Source: Chloroflexota bacterium (lineage in GTDB: Bacteria; Chloroflexota; Anaerolineae; Aggregatilineales; Ch27). From it: a stretch of DNA of 64,000 nt. The DNA lies in the NCBI GenBank assembly GCA_019873685.1, contig JAIOAT010000008.1, positions 1-64,000 of the forward strand, in the 5' to 3' direction. A program made the position numbers and the translations under genes. Position 1 is the stretch's first letter, and every line of letters begins with the position of its first letter. Below are positions 25,643 through 33,755 of this stretch, piece by piece. Below the pieces are notes generated by a model. It was not told where the DNA came from, made no database searches, and saw nothing but the letters and a program-made list of their open reading frames with translations.

Positions 25643-26485
25643 CTAGAATTCCTCCCGCGCAAAGCGCCAGAGCGCCACGCCGACGAAGACAGCGATCCAG
25701 ACGATGGTGGCGATGATCGGCAGCAGCGAGGGCACAGGATCGCCGCGCGCGATCAGCAGAACCAGGGCCGGGTTATCCGGCCCGGCCTGTACAACCAGAC
25801 CGTAAGGCGTGATCTGGTGCAGGCCGGGCGCGATCCCCAGCAGGATCTGGTAGCCAAAGACCAGCAGCAGCGGGATGGCGATCACCGGCCCCCGGTTGTC
25901 AAAGAGCACCCCCAGCATCAGCGTCAGGGTCAGGTAGAACAGCAGGTGCAGCCCCAGTATGCCCAGCGCCAAAAGGAACGGCCCCGGCGCCACGTCACTC
26001 CCCGCCAGCCGCAACTGGGCAAAAGCGACTGCCCCCTGCAGCAGGATCATGATCGCCAGGGCGCCGATGCTGTTGGCAACCAGCTTGGCGATGATCACCG
26101 CCGGACGGGCGACCGGCTTGGAGAGCACCCAGGCCAGCGTACCGGACTTTTTCTCGTCCATGATGGAATCCTGCATGATGATGGCGATGCCGACGGCGGT
26201 GGCCATCGCGCTGATCATCAGGAAGACCTCCAGTCCATCAACGGCGGCCTGCTGTCCGGTGAGTTCTTCGGCGGCCCGGCCAGCTTCCGCTGCCTGGCGC
26301 GATTGCGCGGGAGCCACCCACAGGATCATTGCCAGCAGGCCGTTGCAGATCGCCAGCCAGATGACAGCCTGAACCAGCCAGGCCCTGGTGCCCCACCATT
26401 CGCCGTTTTCCTTGCGCAACAGGTTGGCCAGTCCCACCCGCCAGCCACGCTCATTGATGCGCTGCAGTTTGCTTTCGCTGACCAT
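25643..26485 (-). CDS. ABC-2 type transporter permease
   Basis: This 280-residue protein has six membrane helices with the ABC-2 pattern: a first helix after RAWLVQAVIWLAIC, a charged loop EKKSGTLAWVLSKPVARPA just before the second group, and GVLFDNRGPVIAIPLLLVFGY. It forms the channel of an exporter together with the ATPase encoded directly upstream. The ATG overlaps the ATPase stop by one base (TGATG). The exported substrate is unknown. Confidence 0.87.
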   Translation of the reverse strand: MVSESKLQRINERGWRVGLANLLRKENGEWWGTRAWLVQAVIWLAICNGLLAMILWVAPAQSRQAAEAGRAAEELTGQQAAVDGLEVFLMISAMATAVGIAIIMQDSIMDEKKSGTLAWVLSKPVARPAVIIAKLVANSIGALAIMILLQGAVAFAQLRLAGSDVAPGPFLLALGILGLHLLFYLTLTLMLGVLFDNRGPVIAIPLLLVFGYQILLGIAPGLHQITPYGLVVQAGPDNPALVLLIARGDPVPSLLPIIATIVWIAVFVGVALWRFAREEF

Positions 26486-27447
26486 CAGGCTTCCCCTCCC
26501 TCGGTCATCCGGAGGAAGATGTCCTCCAGCTCATAGCGCCGGCGGCCAAATTCGGTTACGGTTACACTCTCGTCAGCCAGCACCAGCCGCAGGAGTTGCG
26601 CCTCGGCGGCAGCCTCGTCGCTTACGCTGACCTGCCAGTGAGTCAGGCCGTGCCCGGCGGCAGTTGCGCTCACGTCTTTCACCCACGGCTGGGCGCTCAC
26701 CACGGGCAGGACACGGCCCGCATCCCCGCGCAGGGTCAGGGCATACACGACGCCCTCGCTGCCGGCCAGTAACTGCTCGATCGGCGCCTGGGCGATCAGC
26801 TGCCCCTTGTTCAGGATGGCCACCGTGTCGCTAACCTTCTGCACATCATCCAGGATATGGGTGGAATAGAAGATCGTGGTGTACTTGCGCAGGCGTTCCA
26901 TCACCTCCAGCACGTCGCGGCGACCGCCGGGGTCCAGGGACGCTGCCGGTTCGTCCAGGATCAGCAGGTCAGGGTAGTTGACCTGTGCCTGAGCGATGCC
27001 CAGCCGCTGCCGCTCGCCGCCGGAAAAGCCGCGCACCGGCCGGTCGGCCCTGTCCTCCAGACCAACCAGCCGCAACGTGTCCTCAATGCGCGCCTCGATG
27101 GCCTCCGCCGGGCCGCTGTAGAAGAAACGGGCGGTAAAACGCAGTGTCTCGCGCGCGGTCATGTGGTCGTAAAAGCGCGGGTCCTGGGCCAGGTAACCAA
27201 CGCGCTTGCGGATTTCGGCGCTGTCATGCCGGATGTCGTGGCCCAGGATCGTGCCGCCGCCGCTGGTAGGGCGAGCCAGGCCGAGCAGCAGCTTCATCGT
27301 GGTGGTCTTACCCGCGCCGTTAGGACCAAGGAAACCGAAGATCGAGTTCCGACGCACCCTGAGGTCCAGCGCCCTGAGCGCCTGCACGTTGCCGTAGCTC
27401 TTGCTCAGGCCATGCGTTTCGATAACATACGTGTCCGGCTGGTTCAT
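26485..27447 (-). CDS. ABC transporter ATP-binding protein
   Basis: This 320-residue ATPase has Walker A GPNGAGKTT, Q-loop LAQDPRFYD, signature FSGGERQRLG, Walker B LLILDEPAASLDP and the switch STHILDDV. About 90 residues beyond the ABC core form the usual C-terminal domain of drug/antibiotic-type exporters (CcmA/YhaQ-like). ATG 27447 has GGAGAAGGGGGG upstream. It is coupled to the permease gene. No regulator is adjacent. Confidence 0.9.
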   Translation of the reverse strand: MNQPDTYVIETHGLSKSYGNVQALRALDLRVRRNSIFGFLGPNGAGKTTTMKLLLGLARPTSGGGTILGHDIRHDSAEIRKRVGYLAQDPRFYDHMTARETLRFTARFFYSGPAEAIEARIEDTLRLVGLEDRADRPVRGFSGGERQRLGIAQAQVNYPDLLILDEPAASLDPGGRRDVLEVMERLRKYTTIFYSTHILDDVQKVSDTVAILNKGQLIAQAPIEQLLAGSEGVVYALTLRGDAGRVLPVVSAQPWVKDVSATAAGHGLTHWQVSVSDEAAAEAQLLRLVLADESVTVTEFGRRRYELEDIFLRMTEGGEA

Positions 27448-27610
27448 TGATCCCCCCTTCTCCAGTCGGGCGGTTGTTTTGCTCCCCGTGCAGTGGCACA
27501 ATGGGAGCAGAGTCACTGCCCCGCTATACGGGGAAAACGGTCGTCTGGTTGCGGCGGGTTTCCGCCGTACCGGGTTGCCGGATGGTTGTCAGAGGCGTAA
27601 GGAGAGTACA

Positions 27611-28738
27611 ATGCGGGTGGGTCTGCTGGCCCCGGAACTGAGCGAAGCGCATGGCTGGGGCCGCTACACGCTGGATCTGGCGCGGGCGCTGGCGGCGCAG
27701 GGCGATATCGAGCTGGTCATCACCACTTCATCGGCCAGCCCTGGCGATGGCGGCCTGCCGCACGCCGGCTATTACCCGATCCTGCCACCGCTCATCCCGG
27801 CCCGGCGGGGCACCAGCCTGCGCAGCCTGCTGGCCGTCCCCCGCCTGCAGGCTGCCCTGCGCGGCTGCGACGTGATCCATGCTGTTGCCGAGCATTACCT
27901 GCCGGTGGCAGCGGTAGTCGCCGGGCGCCGCCCACTCATCGCCACGGCGCACGGGACGTATTTGCCCCTGCATCTGGGGCGCTGGAGCGGCCCGCTGTTC
28001 CGCTGGGCGGCGCGGCGGGCAGTGATCCTGCCCGTCAGCGCCTATACTGCGGGACGTGTGCGCGAACAACTGCCGGAAGCCCGCCTGCAGGTGATCCCCA
28101 ACGGCGTACACGCGGAACGCTTCGCCACGCCGCCGGCTCACCTGCCGCCCCGGTCCGGCCCGACCGTGCTGGGGGTGGGCGTCAATAAGGCCCGCAAAGG
28201 CTTTCACATCCTGTTGCAGGCGGTTGCGCAGGCCCGCGCAACTGTGCCGGATATTCAATGCGTGATCATCGGCGACACCAGCGACGCCGCCTACCAGGCG
28301 GAACTGGCCCGCATCAGCGCGGAAAACGCGCTGGAGGGGCGCGTGCACATCCTGGGTCGCGTGCCGGACGAGACGCTGATCGGCTACTACCACATCGCCG
28401 ACGTGTTCGCCCTGCCCTCGATCAACATTGGCGGGCGCTTTGAGGGCTTCGGCCTGGTCTATCTGGAGGCTGGTGCGGCGGGCCTGCCGGTTATCGGCAC
28501 GCTGGGCTGTGGGGCGGAAGACGCCATCGTGAACGGCGAGACCGGCTTTCTGGTGCCCCAGCATGACGCCGGGGCGCTGGCCCGCGCCATCGTCCGCCTG
28601 TTGACTGACGCCGACCTGCGGGCGCGGATGGGCGCGGCGGGCCGGGCGCGGGCGGCAGCCTGCTCCTGGACCAACGTGGCGGCGCAGGTTCGGGCCGTCT
28701 ATGAATCCGCCCCGGTGCTGCCCGCCGCCAGTCGCTGA
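27611..28738 (+). CDS. Glycosyltransferase family 4 (GT-B fold)
   Basis: This 375-residue protein has the two-domain GT-B layout. The N-terminus is MRVGLLAPELSEAHGWGRY. The C-terminal nucleotide-sugar domain has GVGVNKARKGFHILLQA, RVPDETLIGYYHIADVFALPS and EGFGLVYLEAGAAGLPVIG, with the EGFG...E acceptor-side motif. It adds a sugar to a growing glycan at the cytoplasmic face. The long frame upstream to 27401 is discarded since GGAG lies 6 bases before ATG 27611. A Wzz-like gene follows, so both may serve exopolysaccharide synthesis. Confidence 0.88.
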   Translation: MRVGLLAPELSEAHGWGRYTLDLARALAAQGDIELVITTSSASPGDGGLPHAGYYPILPPLIPARRGTSLRSLLAVPRLQAALRGCDVIHAVAEHYLPVAAVVAGRRPLIATAHGTYLPLHLGRWSGPLFRWAARRAVILPVSAYTAGRVREQLPEARLQVIPNGVHAERFATPPAHLPPRSGPTVLGVGVNKARKGFHILLQAVAQARATVPDIQCVIIGDTSDAAYQAELARISAENALEGRVHILGRVPDETLIGYYHIADVFALPSINIGGRFEGFGLVYLEAGAAGLPVIGTLGCGAEDAIVNGETGFLVPQHDAGALARAIVRLLTDADLRARMGAAGRARAAACSWTNVAAQVRAVYESAPVLPAASR

Positions 28739-28957
28739 CGGGCAGATCACCTTTTAGATTCCCTGGGGGGTGCCTGCGTCTGCGGAAACAGGGAGCAGGC
28801 AGGCGCTGGTGCGGCCCCTGCCCGGTTTCCCGGCCTCTGGCTATCATAGGCGGATGGCCGATTGAAAGGCGGCGCAAAACCGGGTATAGTGCGCACGCTG
28901 GAGACCGGAGCCGGTCGCAGCGTCGGCCCGGAAGCCGACGCTCTGGAGAAGCGCAGT

Positions 28958-29653
28958 ATGGAACTGAAGAACCTGTGGAAGATGATCCGGCGGCGCTGGT
29001 GGCTGATCCTGATCCCGCCGGCGGTGGTGCTGGCCCTGACCTATCCGGCCCTGCTCAACCCACCGGGCGGCGCCTTCACCACGGCCATGCACATTACCGC
29101 GGCCCAGCCATTGGCCGGTATTGAGCGAACATACGAGGACGCCAGCTACTTCCCCTGGCTGGCCGCCGAGCAACTGATCGACGCCCTGACCATGTGGGCG
29201 CGCACCAGCACCTTTGCCGAAGAAGTGCGGCTGGCAGCAGCCGAACAGGGCGTCGCACTGCCGCCCCGGGCGCTGCTGGGCGCCTTCGCCGCTGACAATT
29301 CGCAGATGGTGATGCGCCTGATCATCACCTGGCCGGATGCCGACCAGCTGGAGGTTATTGCCCGTGCGGCGGTGGAAGTGCTCAAGAACCGCAACCGGGA
29401 CTACTTCCCCTCGCTGGCCGATAACCCGGCGCAGGTGATTGGCCTGGACGAGCCGGTGCTCAGCCCGGTCGCCCCACCGCTGCTGACCCGCTACCGGCCG
29501 GTGGTGCAGATCGCCCTGGCGCTGGCTGTCGGGTTAGGGCTGGCCGCCCTGCTGGAATATCTGGATACCGCTGTTCATTCCCGCGAAGAAGTGGAGGCGC
29601 TCGACCTGCCCGTGCTGGGGGAAATCCCGCGTCATCGTGGCCTGCGCTACTGA
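28958..29653 (+). CDS. Wzz/YveK-like polysaccharide chain-length protein
   Basis: This 231-residue protein has two membrane helices, one near the N-terminus (RRRWWLILIPPAVVLALTY) and one near the C-terminus (VVQIALALAVGLGLAALLEYLD), with an extracytoplasmic part between. That is the Wzz/polysaccharide co-polymerase layout without a fused kinase. The end, REEVEALDLPVLGEIPRHR, matches the conserved tail that precedes the kinase in fused forms. GGAG is 9 bases before ATG 28958. It probably sets glycan length for the glycosyltransferases in this window. Confidence 0.8.
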   Translation: MELKNLWKMIRRRWWLILIPPAVVLALTYPALLNPPGGAFTTAMHITAAQPLAGIERTYEDASYFPWLAAEQLIDALTMWARTSTFAEEVRLAAAEQGVALPPRALLGAFAADNSQMVMRLIITWPDADQLEVIARAAVEVLKNRNRDYFPSLADNPAQVIGLDEPVLSPVAPPLLTRYRPVVQIALALAVGLGLAALLEYLDTAVHSREEVEALDLPVLGEIPRHRGLRY

Positions 29654-29684
29654 GCAGCGCCGGGGAAAAGGGAAGGACTGCCTG

Positions 29685-30290
29685 ATGAACGCTGACGCGC
29701 CGTCCACCCCGCCCGGTTACCGGCTGGCGCACCGCTTCCGGCTGAGCCGCCGCTGGACGCTGCTCTGGATCAACGTGACTGCCATAGCGCTGTTCGTGGT
29801 CACGCTGGGCGCGGCTTTCAGCGGCCTGTTGATCTACGCCCGGCTGGGCGCGCCGCTGGTGCGCACCGACCTGCCGGCGTTCCTGCCGGCCTGGGCCTAC
29901 GTCCTGTTGCTGATCGGCACGCTGATCCTGCACGAAGCGCTGCACGGCCTGGCCATGCTGGTCTGCGGAGCGCGCCCGATCTTCGGTGCGCAACTGACCC
30001 GCCTGGTGCTCTACACCACCAGTCAGGCGTTCTTCTCCCGCCGCGCCTATCTATTCGTGACGCTGGCCCCGCTGTTCGGCGTGACCCTGCTGGGCCTCCC
30101 GGCCATGCTCCTGCTGCCGAGCGGGCTGGCGATCTGGGCGGCGATCATGGTCGCCATGAACGTCGCGTCCTCCCTGGGCGACCTGTGGATGGGAGCGGTG
30201 ATCGCCAGCTTTCCACCGGAAGCGCGCTTCCGTGACGAGATGGATGGCATGAGCATCTTCCTGCCGGAAGGGTTACCGCTCGAGATGTGA
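29685..30290 (+). CDS. DUF3267 putative membrane metalloprotease
   Basis: This 201-residue membrane protein has four to five helices and the zinc-protease motif HEALHGL (HExxH) in the second helix, followed much later by SLGDLWM, which could supply the third ligand. This is the DUF3267 arrangement, distantly like site-2 proteases. AAGGA lies 7 bases before the ATG. It follows the Wzz-like gene by 31 bases in the same direction. The substrate is unknown and proteolysis is inferred from the motif. Confidence 0.75.
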   Translation: MNADAPSTPPGYRLAHRFRLSRRWTLLWINVTAIALFVVTLGAAFSGLLIYARLGAPLVRTDLPAFLPAWAYVLLLIGTLILHEALHGLAMLVCGARPIFGAQLTRLVLYTTSQAFFSRRAYLFVTLAPLFGVTLLGLPAMLLLPSGLAIWAAIMVAMNVASSLGDLWMGAVIASFPPEARFRDEMDGMSIFLPEGLPLEM

Positions 30291-30518
30291 ACGGCGTAGC
30301 AACGTAGGACAACATTCAGGGCAGGGCGCGTTCAGCCGTGCCCCATCCACCGGAGATGAGAGCCGCTCATGGCAAGCGACACGCCCGTTGCTCTCCCCGG
30401 CGGTCGCCGCCTGGCCTCCTGGCGGGCAGTGGGGGCCTGAGCAGCACCCGCTGCAGCGGGCGCTGCAGCGCATACCGCAGCGGCCACCGCCCGGACCCCC
30501 GCCTGAACTGCTGAACGG

Positions 30519-31079
30519 TTATTGCTCGCGCGACCAGCGCTCGCGGTCAATTTCCGTGACGAAGACGACGTTGCCTTCCTGATCCAGGATGCGGATCTCC
30601 TTGGCCTGCAGGTCGGTGTCCAGGTTCCACAGCGGCACGACCAGATCGACAACCACACTGGTCTGCATCTCAGAGGCATGAGCTACGTCGCGTTGCTCCT
30701 CGCCTCCGCCGTAAACGTGCAGACGACGCGGGTCCTCGATCCCGAAGCTCAGGTTGCGCTCCCCGATGACTTCGACTGTCCACTCTCCGGGGCGCTCAGC
30801 GACATTGGGCGCATAGCTGTTGACGATCCGCCCCCGTTCAAGCTGGGCGCCCTTGAGCCTTCCCTCGGGGTCCGATTCGATGACCAGGGTCAGGATAGCA
30901 ACCTGCCGCCCATCCGGTGGGGTTGGCACCGGCGTCAGGGCGTCAGCGGGCACAAAAGTCGGCTTGGGGCCGACTTCATTCTGGGCGGTGATGGCGGCGG
31001 AGCCGAACAGGAGCACAGCCCCGGCCAACACCAGCACACCCAGCCCGGCGGTCAGAAGGATAGTCTGTTTGCGGTTCAT
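30519..31079 (-). CDS. Exported hypothetical protein upstream-paired with the M64 peptidase
   Basis: This 186-residue protein has one N-terminal hydrophobic segment (ILLTAGLGVLVLAGAVLLFG), a short Thr/Pro-rich linker and a beta-rich domain with VAILTLVIESDPEGRLKGAQLERGRIVNS and EIRILDQEGNVVFVTEID. AAAGGAG precedes the ATG. It starts 18 bases after the M64 peptidase stop, so the two are probably one operon. I do not recognise the family; a partner or inhibitor of the peptidase is possible but unsupported. Confidence 0.65.
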   Translation of the reverse strand: MNRKQTILLTAGLGVLVLAGAVLLFGSAAITAQNEVGPKPTFVPADALTPVPTPPDGRQVAILTLVIESDPEGRLKGAQLERGRIVNSYAPNVAERPGEWTVEVIGERNLSFGIEDPRRLHVYGGGEEQRDVAHASEMQTSVVVDLVVPLWNLDTDLQAKEIRILDQEGNVVFVTEIDRERWSREQ

Positions 31080-31097
31080 CGCCAGGCTCCTTTGCCT

Positions 31098-31955
31098 CTA
31101 CGGCCAGTCCCAGTTGGTGGGGGCGAACACGCTTGGCGCGTTAACCGTCGCGCCGAGCGCAGTGAGCACATTGCGCACGATCACCCAGTCAGCCGGCCCG
31201 AATTCCCAGACAGTCGGCCCGGCGTCACGCATCAGGTCGATGTTGTTGTCCTCGGAGCGCCACCAGGTGGTGCCATTGTTAGCGGTAAACGATCGGCAGT
31301 TGCGCCAGCCAGCGTTGGCCGGGTCGCTGGTACAGGCGGTTTGACTGTTGTACAGGATGGGGGAGATGTTCCAGTAGCCGCCGTCGCAGCAGTATTCATC
31401 CGGCAGACCAAAGGCTGCATGCCCGGATTCGTGGACGGCGATCCACTCTCTGCCGCCCCCGGCCATGGCACTGGCCCGTCCGCCGCCGCCGCAATCGCGT
31501 ACGCCTGCCTCGCGGTGAACGATCACGACCAGCTCGGCAAAGGCGGCGTCGGCCAGGTTCGGCCAGGTGACGCGCGGGCAAATGCCGCTGGTCGGCGGCT
31601 CAACATCACCACCGGCAGCCGTAGAGAACCAGAAGTTGAACAGCCCCAGGTTAGCGCCGACGACGGCGTTCTGCCAGAAGCCGGTATCAATCAGGTCGGC
31701 CACATCATTGAGGAAATTCTGGCGGTTGGCGGTGTTGGTCAGGGCGCCATAGCCCTCATCCGCCACGAAGACAACATCGATCGCGCTGGCCGGATCGCGC
31801 CAGCGGATGGCCGAAAATACGGTTGTGCCGACGGAAAACGCTGGTGTCGCCGTCGCGGAGAGGGTGAAATCGCAGCCGGTCAGGATCAGGGCCAGCAGCG
31901 TCAGTCCGCCCAGCAGGCGACGCCAGGGCACGGCACTTCGGCGACGCTTGTCCAT
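31098..31955 (-). CDS. M64-type (IgA peptidase-like) zinc metallopeptidase lipoprotein
   Basis: This 285-residue protein has a signal peptide with lipobox LILTGC (C28). The catalytic motif is HESGHAAFGLPDEY, with zinc ligands H175 and H179, catalytic E176, and D186/E187 following as in M64 peptidases. Upstream is IDVVFVADEGYG and ELVVIVHREAG, also typical. Several Cys suggest disulfides. It should be a cell-surface endopeptidase. AGGAGG lies 7 bases before ATG 31955; the longer frame to 32432 is rejected. M64 was named for IgA1 cleavage, but environmental members act on unknown proteins. Confidence 0.85.
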   Translation of the reverse strand: MDKRRRSAVPWRRLLGGLTLLALILTGCDFTLSATATPAFSVGTTVFSAIRWRDPASAIDVVFVADEGYGALTNTANRQNFLNDVADLIDTGFWQNAVVGANLGLFNFWFSTAAGGDVEPPTSGICPRVTWPNLADAAFAELVVIVHREAGVRDCGGGGRASAMAGGGREWIAVHESGHAAFGLPDEYCCDGGYWNISPILYNSQTACTSDPANAGWRNCRSFTANNGTTWWRSEDNNIDLMRDAGPTVWEFGPADWVIVRNVLTALGATVNAPSVFAPTNWDWP

Positions 31956-32262
31956 AACAAGGCCTCCTTCAGATGCTACAGGGCAGGGTGAATTCGGACG
32001 CGCAACACTCACAGCGCGACGACACAGTTGGGTTGACGGCGTAGCACCCGGGCCAGACCAAAGGACCGCCGGTCGACGACCGGCCGGGGCAGTCCGGGGA
32101 AGTCCGCGCCCGCCGGACATCCTTAGCCACTGTACAGGAGTTTTATGGAGTGCGCAAATCCGATTTTCGGGGTTGTATACAGCAAACGGGGTAGACAAAA
32201 ACGAGAGCGCCGGGCACAGGCTCCGGCGCTCTCCTGCTCGATCGGATTGCCGCTGGCGGCGC
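31956..32262. other. Intergenic region with SDR-gene terminator
   Basis: This 307-base gap lies between two leftward genes. It contains the terminator at 32195-32233 and then about 240 bases that must hold the promoter of the M64 peptidase. I saw only a loose TATACA-like box near 32175-32180 with no well-spaced -35. Confidence 0.4.
32195..32233 (-). terminator. Rho-independent terminator of the threonine dehydrogenase-like gene
   Basis: The perfect 11-bp arms 32203-32213 and 32223-32233 enclose a 9-base loop. On the minus strand they are followed by GTTTTTGT. It lies 30 bases past the gene's stop. Confidence 0.88.
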
Positions 32263-33291
32263 TCATGCGCCGGGCATGGTGTAGCGCTCGCGGATGTTGG
32301 GCACCAGGTACTCGTCAAAGGCGCGGCGCAGGTCGTAATCGGGCGCCCAGCCCCAGTCCTGCCGGGCGCGGCTATCGTCCTGGTTGACCGGCCAGCTATC
32401 CACAATGCCCTGCCGCCGCCGATCCGGGACAAAGGTGATCTCCGCGCCGGGGAAGGCCCGCAGCACCTCCCCGCGGAAGTCCCCGGCGGAGAGGCTGAAA
32501 CTGGTCACATTGTAGGCGTGGGTGGTCAGGCGTTCCTGCGGCGCGGCCTCCAGCATCAACAGGGCCTTGATCGCGTCCGGCATGGCCATGAAGGGCATGG
32601 TTGTATCTTCCCGGACAAAGCAGGCATACGGCTCGCCCCGCGCGGCAGCGTGGAGCATCTCCGGGCCGTAGTCGCTGGTGCCGCCGCTGGGTACGGTGAA
32701 GGCGCTGATCAGGCCGGGGAAGCGGATGGCGCGGAAGTCAACAGTGTGCTGGGGGCGTTCCGCAGCCAGCTGGCGGTAGTGATGGGCGTAGTAGCGGCCC
32801 AGGTGCTCGGCGTAGAGCTTGTTGCAGCCGTACATGGTGGTCGGGATGTTCCACTCATGTTCGCGGACGGCCCCGGCGCGGGCTTTGGTGGCCAGGTCCG
32901 GCAGGCCGTAGACGGCGATCGAACTGGGGAAGATGAACTTGACCGGCTGGCCCAGCCACATGGCCTGGTCAACGGCCAGCTTGAGCAAGCCCAGCGTGCC
33001 ATCAACATTGACACGGTGGGCGGCTTCCGGCGTGAATTCCGCGCGGGTAGAAAGCAGAGCGGCCAGGTGAAAGATGCGCGGGATGGAAAACTCTGAAACC
33101 AGGCGATCCATCAACTTGTCATCCAGCAGATCGCCGGTGATGCTGTACGGGCAGTGCTTACGGATTTCGTCCGGCAGGGGGCGGACATCCAGGGCCAGGA
33201 TATTGCGCACGCCGCTGGCGGACAGGCGCTGGATCAGGGCCTGACCCATCTCGCCACTGGCGCCCGTCACAAGCACAACTTCTTTGCGCAT
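32263..33291 (-). CDS. SDR-type L-threonine 3-dehydrogenase-like epimerase-fold enzyme
   Basis: This 342-residue protein has the extended-SDR Rossmann motif TGASGEMG at residues 9-16, LAALLSTRAEF in the position of the LLSA.E motif, the catalytic SSIAVYG and YGCNK, and PSGGTSDYGPEM. That last stretch, with the PxTxYGxxK pattern, is characteristic of UDP-galactose-epimerase-like threonine dehydrogenases. These oxidise L-threonine to 2-amino-3-ketobutyrate with NAD+. No glycine C-acetyltransferase gene is adjacent. GAGGAG lies before the ATG. A sugar epimerase role is the alternative. Confidence 0.8.
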   Translation of the reverse strand: MRKEVVLVTGASGEMGQALIQRLSASGVRNILALDVRPLPDEIRKHCPYSITGDLLDDKLMDRLVSEFSIPRIFHLAALLSTRAEFTPEAAHRVNVDGTLGLLKLAVDQAMWLGQPVKFIFPSSIAVYGLPDLATKARAGAVREHEWNIPTTMYGCNKLYAEHLGRYYAHHYRQLAAERPQHTVDFRAIRFPGLISAFTVPSGGTSDYGPEMLHAAARGEPYACFVREDTTMPFMAMPDAIKALLMLEAAPQERLTTHAYNVTSFSLSAGDFRGEVLRAFPGAEITFVPDRRRQGIVDSWPVNQDDSRARQDWGWAPDYDLRRAFDEYLVPNIRERYTMPGA

Positions 33292-33382
33292 GGCTTCTCC
33301 TCAAGGTGAGTATCGCGGTCTCCCGGCCGGCGGGTCAGCGCCTCAGGCGCTCCAGCTGGCCGGTGAGGGCATTCTAGCGCCC

Positions 33383-33637
33383 TCAGGCGGCGCCTGCCAG
33401 GTTCCGATCCTCATCAAGCGGGACGCCAAGTGACCTGTCATGCTCGCGTAGCCTGCCGCCGTACGGCAGCAGACCGTCAGGCGCTGGCTCGCCGATCAGC
33501 AGGAGCGATCGGCGGCGGCAAACATGGAAATCACCGCGGCAATACAGCATCAGGTAAACCCGCCGGGCGTTCTGGCGGAAGTAGGCGAACATCGGACAGG
33601 CATCCACAAACTCGCAAACCTGCTGTTCAGGGGCCAT
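33383..33637 (-). CDS. Small four-cysteine protein
   Basis: This 84-residue protein has C8-x5-C14-P, C33 and C40 (VCEFVDACPMF, LMLYCRGDFHVC) followed by a Leu-rich segment and LLPYG. I have seen the general pattern CxFxxxCPMF...YC.G...C.R...LLP.G in many bacterial small proteins. The four Cys could bind a metal or an iron-sulfur cluster. GAGAGG lies about 10 bases upstream. The region upstream (33638-33755) is AT-rich with a minus-strand TATACT at 33691-33696. It has no operon partners. Confidence 0.65.
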   Translation of the reverse strand: MAPEQQVCEFVDACPMFAYFRQNARRVYLMLYCRGDFHVCRRRSLLLIGEPAPDGLLPYGGRLREHDRSLGVPLDEDRNLAGAA

Positions 33638-33755
33638 GCGGAACGTTGCCTCTCAGCCAGATAGCGAATCTCTACCGGTTGTCATAATAAAGTATAAAAC
33701 TAAAATACAGATTATCACCCGGAATTTACGGTTTATTTACGATCCAGAGGAACGG

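Noticed and set aside
30447-30460. CCCGCTGCAGCGGG palindrome between DUF3267 and the exported protein
   Set aside because: It is a short perfect palindrome in very GC-rich convergent DNA; it may help termination but there is no further support.
30522-31991. 489-residue plus-strand frame over the M64 region
   Set aside because: It covers two minus-strand genes with good ribosome sites and motifs; the product has no recognisable domain.
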